This document shows positions 35,279 to 43,330 of a stretch of DNA of 64,000 nt, piece by piece (position 1 is the stretch's first letter; every line of letters begins with the position of its first letter). This DNA is from Rhizobium sp. WYCCWR10014 (GTDB lineage Bacteria; Pseudomonadota; Alphaproteobacteria; Rhizobiales; Rhizobiaceae), in assembly GCF_001657485.1 (NCBI RefSeq), contig NZ_LXFU01000037.1:248001-312000 (forward strand). The letters are read 5' to 3'. The position numbers and the translations under genes are program-made. The notes below the pieces were generated by a model. That model worked only from the letters and a program-made list of their open reading frames with translations. It ran no database searches and was not told the origin of the DNA.

Positions 35279-35647
35279 TTACGTCATCAGGGAATTGATG
35301 GTCGAAATCAGCGTGTCGTGCATATAGGGCTTCGGCAGGAAGGCGGTATTGGCGGGCAGCGCCATCGGATCAAGCCGCACCATGCCCGAGGTGATGATGA
35401 TGCCGATGTTCGGACGCATCGCCCTCACCCGATTGGCAAGCTGGAGACCGTCCATCGAACCGGCCATATTGACGTCGGTGAACAGGATATCGACATCCTG
35501 CCTGCCCTTCAGCACCACCAGAGCCTCGTCGGCATTCGCCGCCTCCAGCGCCACATGGCCGACCTCCTCCAGCACATCGAGGATATTGAACCGGATCAGC
35601 GGTTCGTCTTCCACGATGAGCACCACGGCACTGTTCAAAGCCACCAT
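35279..35647 (-). CDS. Single-domain response regulator (CheY-like)
   Basis: A 122-residue receiver domain without output domain. The acidic pair E13/D14, the phospho-acceptor D58 in FTDVNM, S87 and the conserved K106 in FLPKPY are present, so it should be phosphorylatable. It acts by protein contact or phosphate relay; the partner kinase is not in the window. Rhizobia have many orphan receivers of this type. It is convergent with cinS. Confidence 0.9.
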   Translation of the reverse strand: MVALNSAVVLIVEDEPLIRFNILDVLEEVGHVALEAANADEALVVLKGRQDVDILFTDVNMAGSMDGLQLANRVRAMRPNIGIIITSGMVRLDPMALPANTAFLPKPYMHDTLISTINSLMT

Positions 35648-35846
35648 CTGCGATCGCCCTCTTCATGCGGAATGTGACTTGAATAAGTGTAACCCGCACG
35701 AGAAGGTTCCAGTGGCTGCCCACGAATTATGCATCGTCCACAGATGCTTGCGCTCACCGCTTGTGGCTCCCGCGGATTTGCGTTAGAGCGAACCGATGCT
35801 CGCGGGAACCATTGCCCCGGCATCACGGTGCCGCTACCGGCGCCAA

Positions 35847-35922
35847 GGGCCTGTAGCTCAATGGTTAGAGCCGGCGGCTCATAACCGCTTGGTTGGGGGT
35901 TCGAGTCCCTCCGGGCCCACCA
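35847..35922 (+). tRNA. tRNA-Ile2 (CAU anticodon)
   Basis: A full cloverleaf with acceptor GGGCCTG paired to CGGGCCC (one T-G pair), D-arm AGCTC-GAGC, anticodon loop CTCATAA with CAU, TTCGAGTCC T-arm and encoded CCA. The anticodon arm (GGCGGCTCATAACCGC) closely matches the E. coli AUA-reading isoleucine tRNA, whose C34 is changed to lysidine, rather than elongator or initiator methionine tRNA. Its 3' end is the probable attachment site of the downstream island. Confidence 0.85.
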
Positions 35923-35967
35923 TTTTTCTCTTGTTTCAAGGTGTTTAGAGAGTGGTTAGCCAACTGG

Positions 35968-36303
35968 TTAGCCACGCTTCTTTTTGCCCTGCACAAGTGG
36001 TGTGACCTTGCTCGTGCCGTCTTTGGCCAGAATCGCCTGTGAGGCCTCTTGGCTGCAGAGCTCCGCATGCTCGATATCGTCATGTCCGAGAGTTTCCATC
36101 AGTTGGCGAGTACTGCCCCAGGAGCCATCATGCCGGTAAGCGACTTCTCGCTGTAGGGATTGCCATAGGCGTTCATCAAACGAAGTCCGTCGTTCGGTCG
36201 AGCGGTGCAAGAATCTCCAGCAGCATCGGGGTGATCGGCAAGACAAGCTCTTTGTCGCCCTTCTTTTGCATTGATGCAGTGGAGCGCTGACGGTCGCGGC
36301 GCC
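35968..36303 (-). pseudogene. Tyrosine integrase remnant (frameshifted)
   Basis: On the minus strand one frame encodes QKKGDKELVLPITPMLLEIL, the typical core of phage-type tyrosine recombinases, and stops. A second frame then encodes the tail TRQLMETLGHDDIEH and QAILAKDG followed by a lysine-rich C terminus. The R-H-x-x-H catalytic region between them is lost. It lies 45 bp from the tRNA 3' end, the position expected of an integrase whose element used that tRNA as attB. Confidence 0.7.
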
Positions 36304-36364
36304 TGCCGGGTGATCAGCCATGTCCAAGCTGACGAGTTGCCGACAATCTCAGGAGAATCTCCCC

Positions 36365-36664
36365 ATGACGCAACAGCTTGATTTCTTCGATCTCTTAAAC
36401 TGGACGGCGACCATTCTGGCGTTTCCTCCGGGTCACCTCACGCGCTAGGTGGAAGCCGTTGCCGAGTGCGTCCACTATGCCGGCCCTGACGCCCGGCAAG
36501 CGCCGCTGAACGAGGCCAGTCTGTTTCAGCTCCGATACATCGTGGCGGGCATCGATGGCGACAAGGCATACAGCCTCGCCAACGAGATTGAGCAAGCCAC
36601 CATAGCCGAAGTACATCGGCTGAAGTGGAGCGGTCGCCGGCCGGACCCGCGAGGTGTCGCGTGA
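36365..36664 (+). pseudogene. DUF6074-like small phage-type gene with amber stop
   Basis: The frame from ATG 36365 (MTQQLDFFDLLNW, then ILAFPPGHLTR) is interrupted by TAG at 36446 and continues in the same frame with VEAVAECVHYAGPDARQ to a stop at 36664. The combined product resembles small rhizobial prophage-associated proteins (DUF6074-like), with an AFP-x-x-R motif. The family call is tentative; the in-frame TAG is seen directly. Confidence 0.45.
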
Positions 36665-36743
36665 GCACGCGCCCCCGGCCGCTACCGTCCGGGGCCTTCG
36701 TTCGCAGTGAGAGCAAAATACGCACCCCCTTTGGGTTAGAAGC

Positions 36744-37280
36744 TCACCAACGATCGAAAGGCCGGACGCCGATGAGTGCGCTCAGATTTTCGCCCTGCAG
36801 ACCTTCCTTCAAAGCCTTCCAGATATGATCTGGTATCAACAGTGGCGTCTCGTTTATGCTGTGACTGCCGGGAGTTGTCAGAAGATAGCCCCTGGTGATC
36901 AGGCCTTTGACGTGGGCGTTGAAGTACGGAGCGGCGACAACTTGCGTGCTGTTGGCTATGGCCCAAGCAAGTATGTATCGTTCTGAATCGGGAAGATCTT
37001 CAAGTCCGGCAACGTGCTCCGCTTGCCATGCGAGACGCCGCTTTCTCATAAATGGCTTTCTCGCGAGATTGATGAGCGACTTCAGCGCCGAGACAATCAG
37101 GACGCTTCCGCTGAAAAGCGCGGCTACGAAAGCAGCGCCAGGCGCCCATTTTGGCAATGATGCCAAGTAGGATGAAGCGACGTTGTCCGCGTATAGGATA
37201 CCGCTGGACGCGAGCAGGACACCCAAGGCAATGGGCCAGCTTGCTCCCATGAACTCCATGAGGTCTTTCAGTGATGGCAT
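36744..37280 (-). CDS. SieB-like superinfection exclusion protein
   Basis: A 178-residue membrane protein: two hydrophobic segments near the N terminus (about residues 12-30 and 48-70), then a cytoplasmic domain with LEDLPDSERYILAWAI and VKGLITRGYLL, resembling the superinfection exclusion protein B family. In lambdoid phages SieB blocks development of infecting phages. ATG 37280 has AGGGG upstream; an in-frame ATG at 37358 would add 26 residues. It lies in the tRNA-linked island. The assignment is by pattern and not certain. Confidence 0.6.
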   Translation of the reverse strand: MPSLKDLMEFMGASWPIALGVLLASSGILYADNVASSYLASLPKWAPGAAFVAALFSGSVLIVSALKSLINLARKPFMRKRRLAWQAEHVAGLEDLPDSERYILAWAIANSTQVVAAPYFNAHVKGLITRGYLLTTPGSHSINETPLLIPDHIWKALKEGLQGENLSALIGVRPFDRW

Positions 37281-37421
37281 GAACTGTGTGCCCCTGGGGT
37301 CGCCGAGCTCCCTTGTCCTCAACCCAAGCAACTCCGCGGCGGCGAACAGCGGATGCACGTCGAAAATCGATGCAATTCGAAACAGACAACGATGCTGCCG
37401 ACTGACGGTTGGCCCTTTCCT

Positions 37422-37762
37422 TTATCCGAACAAACGTTGTCCCCAAGAGTTTGAGTGCAAAGGCTTAAGGGGCACAAACTCTTTGAAGCTTTTGAAAGGC
37501 AGAAACTCCTTTAAGCCCTTAAAATTTTCCAATTGTTTGAGTGGTTTGAGCTGGCCGCCGGCCGCGGCGGCTGAGAAGTAAGAATGCCCGCCGTTGTGGT
37601 CCATTACCCAGCCGTCTTCAAGCCAACCAACATGTCTTCCCGTAAACGAATAGATGTTTCCACCGTCGAGATAAGCTAACGGTTCCCGCCCCACGCGTAA
37701 ATCGTCTCGCCATCCTCATCAACGTACGCGACGGCCGCACCGTCCTGATCATAGAATTTCAT
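37422..37762 (-). pseudogene. 4-fold beta-flower protein, frameshifted
   Basis: ATG 37762 (AGGAAA upstream) encodes MKFYDQDGAAVAYVDEDG and IYAWGG before running to an early stop. Shifting frame at a G-rich stretch (about 37688-37694) restores EPLAYLDGGNIYSFTGRHVGWLEDGWV and the LKPLKQL / FKGLKEF / KSFKEFVPLKPL tail typical of 4-fold beta-flower proteins. One missing base explains the break. Either it is a recent pseudogene or a sequence error. The family is found in mobile and defence contexts; function unknown. Confidence 0.7.
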
Positions 37763-37977
37763 TGTTCATTTCCTTTGCTGGTTGCATCGGTAGCGCAACA
37801 TGCACGTAGTGAGTCGGCATCGGTCCAGTGTTGTTTTTCGCCCGTTCTCAATGTAATCCACACTTAGGCCTTTATGAGCCGCCACTTTGCCCATCACAGC
37901 CTCGTCTAGCTGATGCACCGTTGCCACGAATCGCATTCAACCCGATGCTGTGCTCGCACATAAAATCGGGGCGATAC

Positions 37978-38994
37978 ATGGCGGAAGATCATCTCAGCAA
38001 CGAAACATCTGTCTCTGCGGAGCTTACTGATACTGGCGTCAAAGCTGCTGCCAAAAGTCGTGCCGTGGCCGCGATCGACCGCTTGGCAGGGAACATCGCG
38101 GATCTCGGTAACTCTTGGCTCGAAAGTATCAATATTCGCCGCCGAGCGAAGTCCGAGGGAGAGCGCCAACTTATTGAGGCGACGGCGAGATATGGGATCG
38201 AACGACTGCAAATCGATGAAGCGTTCGCTAACCGTGCTTTCGAAAACCACTTCAAAAAAATCGCTGGTCAGCAGGTTAACAAGGACGCTGTGGTTACAGA
38301 AGCGATCGACGATCTTCGACGGACGCCGCCTACTGATGACGAAGCCCCAGCCGGACCTGCAGCCGTGAGTGAAGAGTTCATGTCTCGCTTCGAGCACTTT
38401 GCAGAGGCAGCAACCTCGGAAGAGCTTCGCGAGCGCTGGGGCCGCGTCCTAGCGGGTGAGATCCGAAAGCCGGGTACCTTCAGCCCCAAGGTTCTTCGCG
38501 CGACGGATGAACTTGATAGGGAGGCGGCCGCCCTTTTCGAAAGTCTTATGCCTTACCGTGTGCGTGATCTTCTAGTAATTTCGATCATGCCGGAACTCTC
38601 GTTTGAGGAGAAATTATTGTTGGTTTCTGCCGGCCTTATTGTTGAGCCGGGAACTTCAGGACATCGAAACACGTTTGGGACGATAAAGGTAAAGGGCGAA
38701 GAAGAAGCATGGGCGTCTTCTTTCGGAAGTCTCACGCTTTCTTTCCCAAAATCTGTTTCAGTTTCCCATAAAAATAGTGAGATAATTTCTTTGGCTCGAC
38801 AAGAACCAGCTTTTGGCGTCTATATTTTGACCGATGTAGGCAGAGCCTTGAGTTCAATCCTACCTTTCAACGAGATCCAGGTTGGCGTTGAGTACGCAAA
38901 GCGACTCATAACTGAAATCCCTGCTGCGAATATCTCTTTCTGGCAACAGTATGAACCCGGACAATACGCCAGAATACCCTCTCCTCTGGCTTAG
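37978..38994 (+). CDS. DUF2806-like protein
   Basis: A 338-residue soluble protein. The middle part FAEAATSEELRERWGRVLAG then EIRKPGTFSPKVL (about residues 140-170) matches the recognisable core of DUF2806 proteins; a helical, charged N-terminal half and a beta-rich C-terminal half flank it. GGGG lies 7 nt before ATG 37978; the longer frame is unlikely. Codon use is more AT-rich than in the core genes, consistent with foreign origin. DUF2806 function is unknown, although island neighbours are phage- and defence-like. Confidence 0.65.
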   Translation: MAEDHLSNETSVSAELTDTGVKAAAKSRAVAAIDRLAGNIADLGNSWLESINIRRRAKSEGERQLIEATARYGIERLQIDEAFANRAFENHFKKIAGQQVNKDAVVTEAIDDLRRTPPTDDEAPAGPAAVSEEFMSRFEHFAEAATSEELRERWGRVLAGEIRKPGTFSPKVLRATDELDREAAALFESLMPYRVRDLLVISIMPELSFEEKLLLVSAGLIVEPGTSGHRNTFGTIKVKGEEEAWASSFGSLTLSFPKSVSVSHKNSEIISLARQEPAFGVYILTDVGRALSSILPFNEIQVGVEYAKRLITEIPAANISFWQQYEPGQYARIPSPLA

Positions 38995-39805
38995 TGAGCG
39001 AGGACTCAGCATCGGCCAAGCCGGCTTGCAATTTTCAATATTACGGCGTTGCGCGGAAGCAAACCGAACCCAACACCGACATCGAATATGGTGCAGGGCG
39101 CGTTCCCCGGCGCCGAAACGCCGGAGATCGAAATCGAAGAGCCCAACTGGCCCCTCACTATCAACGTCAAGGAATGGGCAAGCGCCGTGCGAAGATCGTA
39201 GCGGTGGTGGCGCCGCCTCGGACGGTGCTACGACTATTCTCACTGCTTCTAGGCGAGTCGGCATGGCTTTGAACTGTCCGTGCCCGAAAAGTCCCTTCCC
39301 ATAGTCGGCCTCATTCCCGAAATAAGGCGGGTCGGAATATTGCTGCTGTCACTCGCACATTCCTCTGCTCCGATCGTCCGAGCGCAATATTTCAGCTTTC
39401 CCGGGCGGCTCTTCTAATTTGATGGCCCGGCGCAAAAGCCGAATTTCCCAGTCGCAGGTTGTTCCCCCTATAATTTAAGCTCCCTACTGGTTGGAAAGAC
39501 TTGCGACAAGGATATCTGCCCTGTTTTCCAAAGCCCTCTTCGTTGCCGCTTGCTGTTCTTTTGCCGTGGAACCCAAGCGTTTCAATGCGACCTGACCCTG
39601 TGCGCGCTGGATATGGCATCCGCGCCTCGAGGCGCCTTCTGCCAATGCAAGCTGCTGGATGTCCTCGAGTAGAGCGCCTATTCGGCCGTCCTATCTCCTT
39701 TGTGAAAGGCGACCACCTCGGCGAATCCGTCGCCGACCGGGCGACGCTTCGCTCTGCATTGATTGCCGCACCCATGAGCCTCCTACTACTCCGGATCTGC
39801 AATCG
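38995..39805. other. Degenerate island DNA with gene fragments
   Basis: No intact gene is visible in these 811 bases. The minus strand around 39490-39670 has an open stretch (LEDIQQLALAEGASRRG then STAKEQQAATKRALENRAD) with no start codon, and a short plus-strand frame at 39087-39200 (TPEIEIEEPNWPLTIN) ends abruptly. These look like decayed genes. A methylase fragment within it is listed separately. Confidence 0.5.
39222..39351 (-). pseudogene. D12-class DNA adenine methylase fragment
   Basis: One minus-strand frame reads SDPPYFGNEADYGKGLFGHGQF followed by a short degenerate tail. DPPY is the catalytic motif of adenine-N6 methyltransferases and the following YGKGLF segment is typical of the D12/Dam class. 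A stop codon lies just before the fragment and the rest of the domain is missing. Confidence 0.55.
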
Positions 39806-40228
39806 ACCGGGGTGAATCGGAACCCTTTGAACAGGCTGCGGCTCCCTATATCGTTGTCCAAACAAACGACATCTGCAAGCGTGGCCGAGGCAGCCGTGAT
39901 CGCGGCAGCGAACGCTGGCGAAGGGGTTTTCACACAATAACAAAATCTTGATCGACAACGACAGTTATCGGAACGCCTCATTGGCCCTACTTGCCAGGAT
40001 TATACGGACACTTTGGCCAGTAAGGGGTGGGGAGATGCTTCAAACTCGCAAACTATCGGGGGCCATGGCAGCCGTCTTCGTCATTGCCATATCGGCGTCG
40101 TCGTGTACCACGAGCTTGAGCGACTCGGTGCAGACGGGTTCGGTCGGCTATACCGCTCAGAGCGCTGAATTTGCCCTCCGGCCTGCCTGCCGCGATGGAT
40201 TCGGCAATGATCGTCCGTGCAGCTATTA
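39806..40228 (+). repeat. Duplicated segment, copy 1
   Basis: About 420 bp closely repeated at 43331-43755. It includes about 230 bp of upstream DNA (CGGCTCCCTATATC, ATCTTGATCGACAACGACAG and others nearly identical) and a 64-codon small-protein gene. The upstream part is conserved as strongly as the coding part, suggesting a functional leader or promoter, or a recent duplication. Confidence 0.85.
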
Positions 40229-40229
40229 G
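40035..40229 (+). CDS. Small secreted/lipoprotein-like protein with CSY tail (copy 1)
   Basis: A 64-residue protein: basic start MLQTRK, a hydrophobic stretch AVFVIAISASSC that looks like a signal with a possible lipobox cysteine near residue 24, a Ser/Thr-rich middle with TGSVGYTAQS, and the ending PACRDGFGNDRPCSY. GGGGAG precedes the ATG closely. The stop codon TAG uses the first base of the adjacent insertion sequence. A near-identical paralogue lies at 43561 and a related protein at 45079. Confidence 0.75.
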   Translation: MLQTRKLSGAMAAVFVIAISASSCTTSLSDSVQTGSVGYTAQSAEFALRPACRDGFGNDRPCSY

Positions 40230-41089
40230 GCTGAGGTGACAAATTAATGATTTGGGATTCCGTTTGAGGAGCAAATCAGATTCAACGCTGACTTTTGGAG
40301 GTCAGCGATGGAAGGTGAAGTTCTCCGGGATGATCAGTGGGAGCGGCTGAAGCCGTTTGTGCCTGGCGGTCGCAAAGGCAGGCGGGGTCCACGCAGCGAC
40401 GGGCGGCGGTTCTTCAATGCGATCTTGTGGCTGGCCCGCTCCGGTGCGCGTTGGCGCGACCTGCCTGAAGACCGCTTCGGCCCTTATCAGACAGTCAAAC
40501 GGCGGTACTACCGCTGGATCGATCAAGGCGTATTCGACCGGATATTCGAAGCGGTGGCTGCCGATCCGGATATGGAATGGCTGTCCATCGATGCCACCGT
40601 GATCCGAGCGCAGGCGCAAGCAGCTGGCGGACGCCGCAAAAGGGGGGACCGCAAGCCCAGGCTCTCGGCCGCTCCCGTGGCGGATTTGGCAGCAAAATCC
40701 ATGCTGTAGTGGATGCCCTCGGGCTGCCGGTTCGTTTCCATCTCGGCCCGGGACAGCAGAACGACATGGCTCCGGCTTGCGACCTCGTTCGTGGACTGCC
40801 AGCCAAACAGGTGCTCGCCGATCGCGCCTATGATGCCGATAGTCTGCATGACATCATCCTTGATCAGGGCGGGGAACCGGTCATTCCGCCGCGGCGCCAT
40901 CGCAAGCATCAGCATGCCTACAACCGCATCGCCTACAAGCAGCGCTGGGGCATCGAGAGTTTCTTCGCCAAACTCAAACATGGCGACGCCTCGCCACACG
41001 CTATGACAAACTCGCAGCCAATTTCCTCGGCTTCATCAAGCTGGCAAGCATCATGCTCTGGCTCAAATAGTTAATTTGTCACCACAGCC
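40229..41089 (+). mobile_element. IS5-family insertion sequence (IS427-like), 861 bp
   Basis: The ends are 19-bp inverted repeats differing at one base (GGCTGAGGTGACAAATTAA and GGCTGTGGTGACAAATTAA read inward), flanked by a TA target duplication (40227-40228 and 41090-41091). Length, frameshifted transposase layout and short target duplication fit the IS427 group. It sits exactly in the stop codon of the small CSY-tailed protein gene, and restoring the target gives TAT-TAG again. Confidence 0.92.
40308..41070 (+). pseudogene. IS5-family DDE transposase, two frames plus a disabling shift
   Basis: Frame 1 (40308-40709) starts at ATG with the typical LRDDQWERLKPF and carries the first Asp in WLSIDATVIRA. 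The second frame takes over near an A4G6 run (40637-40646) and carries ADRAYDAD and the Glu in QRWGIESFFAKLKH; such a shift is a normal programmed feature of this IS group. Near 40980 one base is missing, so the end ATRYDKLAANFLGFIKLA is in a third frame. That break probably inactivates the enzyme. Confidence 0.85.
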
Positions 41090-41096
41090 TAGCTCG

Positions 41097-42380
41097 CTAG
41101 CCTTTGCTGACTGCCTTTTCGAGTAATTCCGTGAAGTTCGGCGGCTCCACAGCTTCGGACTGTTGCCCAGGCGTAGGACGGAACAACGCATTGAGAACGA
41201 GCGCGCGGTCTGTCTTTGTCGCCGCATCCTTCTCAATCAGGTGGAAGTACGTATCGAGCATCGTATGACGCTGGCGCGCATCATCCAGAAGCATCTGTGC
41301 CCTCATATTGTACCGGACCAGCAGGCGAACGATCCAGAAATAGAGCGCGATTGGCACCGTTACGACGACGACCCTGTTGATCGCGATAGCGGTTAGAGCT
41401 GCAGGACTCAAAGTAGCAGCGTTGAAGCCGATTAGGGTGGTCTGCATCACATGGCCCAAAATCGCGAGCACTTGGTCTAGGTGATAGAGAGCAACCACCG
41501 GGATTACGATCAGGAAGGCACAGATGACGGCCGCCGAGCACCAAAAAGCGATGGCATTGATCGTGGCACGGCGATCCCAAAGCTTCCTCGCGGTATCGAT
41601 CTTGGTGGCCTCAAGAACGGCCGACTTGAACGCGGAGATGTTGCCTTCGGCTGTCGACGCAATCTCCGCGGCTTTTTGCGATGCTTCCGCCGCCTGATCC
41701 GACTGGCGTTTTGCCATCCCGATGGCGTTTCCATAACTGTCGAGGCTAGCGGAAAACCTAGTCTCCTCGTCCGATATTCTCTTGATGGCGTCCGCAGTGC
41801 GTGATTGGAGCTCGATTACCTCGTTGCTCGCGGCCTGCAGCACATGGGCGGAATCCGCCGAGAACTTTTCCACCTGCTGAGCTTGCTGCTCTAGAACTCG
41901 GGACACGGCTTTGTCGAAACCGCTAAAGCGGGACTTTGCAGTTTTCCAGGCCTCATAGCTCGCAATTTCTGCCTGGATCGGAATGCCGAACCTGGTGTCA
42001 GCGAACTTGATACCGAATGCATGATACTTGGTCTCGGCAACTAGAGCGGCAATGAGCGAAATTATAAGTTCGACCTGCTCTTCCGGCGAAGCGTGGTCGA
42101 AGGCTGACTCGAACCTGGGGCCGAAGTCACGGACGTTGTCGACGTTCAATTGCGGGCGCATCATTTTGCCGCCTTTGAGAGTTGACCTCTGAAGGGTACC
42201 TAACAGTCCTGCCAAGTCCCCCTCTTTTTCGATGCGACTGACATACCGAATGGCAATGGTGATGATTTGGACTAGCGGCGGAGTTGCCTGTGGGTCTTGA
42301 ATAATTATCTCGTCAGGCATTACCGTTTCCTGCGCCGGCAAGAACGGGAAATTGACGAGTTCGAACGTTAAGACATCCAT
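41097..42380 (-). CDS. Predicted membrane protein, DUF6161-like
   Basis: A 427-residue protein. An N-terminal soluble region (1-130) is followed by a long helical, coiled-coil-like stretch with many Ala/Gln/Glu (about 135-255), two hydrophobic segments (about 265-290 and 320-345), and a cytoplasmic end with RHTMLDTYFHLIEKDAA and FRPTPG ... PPNFTELLEK, which resembles DUF6161 proteins. Start codon choice (42380 or 42398) is uncertain. It abuts the right end of the insertion sequence. Function unknown; the architecture suggests a membrane sensor or effector. Confidence 0.6.
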   Translation of the reverse strand: MDVLTFELVNFPFLPAQETVMPDEIIIQDPQATPPLVQIITIAIRYVSRIEKEGDLAGLLGTLQRSTLKGGKMMRPQLNVDNVRDFGPRFESAFDHASPEEQVELIISLIAALVAETKYHAFGIKFADTRFGIPIQAEIASYEAWKTAKSRFSGFDKAVSRVLEQQAQQVEKFSADSAHVLQAASNEVIELQSRTADAIKRISDEETRFSASLDSYGNAIGMAKRQSDQAAEASQKAAEIASTAEGNISAFKSAVLEATKIDTARKLWDRRATINAIAFWCSAAVICAFLIVIPVVALYHLDQVLAILGHVMQTTLIGFNAATLSPAALTAIAINRVVVVTVPIALYFWIVRLLVRYNMRAQMLLDDARQRHTMLDTYFHLIEKDAATKTDRALVLNALFRPTPGQQSEAVEPPNFTELLEKAVSKG

Positions 42381-42867
42381 CGTACCACCGCGCAGCAAAT
42401 GACGACCTGAAGTCGCAAGTTCTAATTGGATTCGATCTTCCGCTGCAAGCGCAGACCACCATCTGCGATTGAGCTACGGCATGCCGTACTGTGGCACTTG
42501 CTACATGACAAGCGGTTTTATAATCTAGCCCCGACGCTTCGATCCGGATTTTCAGGATAGGGGCGAATCGACGACATATTCCATTCTTCGGCGACCGAAG
42601 TAGAGTAAGTCGACCGGGTGCATCAGCCCTTGATCGACGGTTACGTGACGAGATGGCACGCATTGCTGAAAAGGTCTTGCAAAGGTGGCATCTGCCTGTA
42701 GAGGATGTCCGGCTCGGCCACGCCACGATTCCTGTCGGGTATTCAATCCCCACGATCGTGCGCACAATCACCATCCACTTTGATTATAGGTCGAGATGCG
42801 ATCGTCGGGCGAGGTGATGGACATGGCGGGATGCTCTTCCGACATGCCCTATCATGCAAAGCACAGG
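42381..42867. other. Non-coding island region
   Basis: No convincing gene in these 487 bases. A minus-strand fragment around 42560-42640 reads QGLMHPVDLLYFGRRRMEYV, similar at QGLMHPVD to a frame just upstream of copy 2 of the duplicated segment (43310-43330); both look like relics of one gene family. Confidence 0.45.
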
Positions 42868-43017
42868 CTATTCGCCGCCGTCCCTTTGATCTGCAGCCCT
42901 GCCGCCGCAGCGAGACCCATCCGAAGCGCGATCGGACGATGTCTGGCAGTTCCCTGCTACAGCGATGGATGGAATGGCAAACGAAAGCAAGATGATCGCA
43001 ATGATGGTCTTCGTCAT
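42868..43017 (-). CDS. Small secreted protein, DGSRCGG type
   Basis: A 49-residue protein with AGGGG 6 nt before the ATG. A clean signal peptide (IIAIILLSFAIPSIAVAG) is followed by a short mature part NCQTSSDRASDGSRCGGRAA with two cysteines and an acidic tail. Small secreted rhizobial proteins with SDGSRCGGRAA-like endings are common, of unknown function. It lies in the cluster of other tiny secreted proteins. Confidence 0.7.
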   Translation of the reverse strand: MTKTIIAIILLSFAIPSIAVAGNCQTSSDRASDGSRCGGRAADQRDGGE

Positions 43018-43330
43018 GATATCCCCTTTTGGTTGAAGAGGTCGGGACTAGTACACCTTTTGCGTCTATCTGCAATTGGTAAATTTAGGACTATCTAATA
43101 CTAGATGTCTGGCGCACGCGATGGAAAAGCACGCTTCAATTCGGACGTCCTTCGGGTCCGCACGAACAGAGACGTGAGTAGGCTCCAGCCCATGTAAATG
43201 GTGGCAAACGAACCTAGAAAGGAAAACGCCGTGCTCATTTAATTTCCGGTCAAGCCGAAGGTGCCCACCCTCAATGTCCAGCTCCCTCGCATTTGATGCC
43301 GACCCCCGCATAGACCAAATAGCGAAATCC
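43018..43330. other. Intergenic with relic reading frame
   Basis: A minus-strand frame (43066-43332) reads HPVDFAIWSMRGSASNAREL and GHLRLDRKLNEHGVFLSRF with no good start or ribosome site; it continues upstream into the duplicated segment. It is probably a relic or fragment of a small gene and is not called as a coding region. Confidence 0.4.

Noticed and set aside
35847..35922. Reading the CAU tRNA as elongator or initiator methionine tRNA
   Set aside because: The anticodon arm and acceptor follow the AUA-reading isoleucine tRNA pattern, and initiator features (unpaired first acceptor position, three G-C pairs in the anticodon stem) are absent.
35955..35985. GGTTAGCCAACTGGTTAGCCACGC as an attachment-site repeat
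   Set aside because: It is a short tandem repeat inside the integrase tail region and does not match the tRNA 3' end.
37766..37927. 53-codon minus-strand frame just upstream of the beta-flower gene
   Set aside because: It ends in a good position for coupling and has a helical middle, but only GTG starts without a ribosome site are available and no similarity is recognised.
39392..39958. 188-codon minus-strand frame in the island
   Set aside because: No ribosome site or recognisable motif, codon pattern inconsistent, and it crosses duplicated non-coding DNA.
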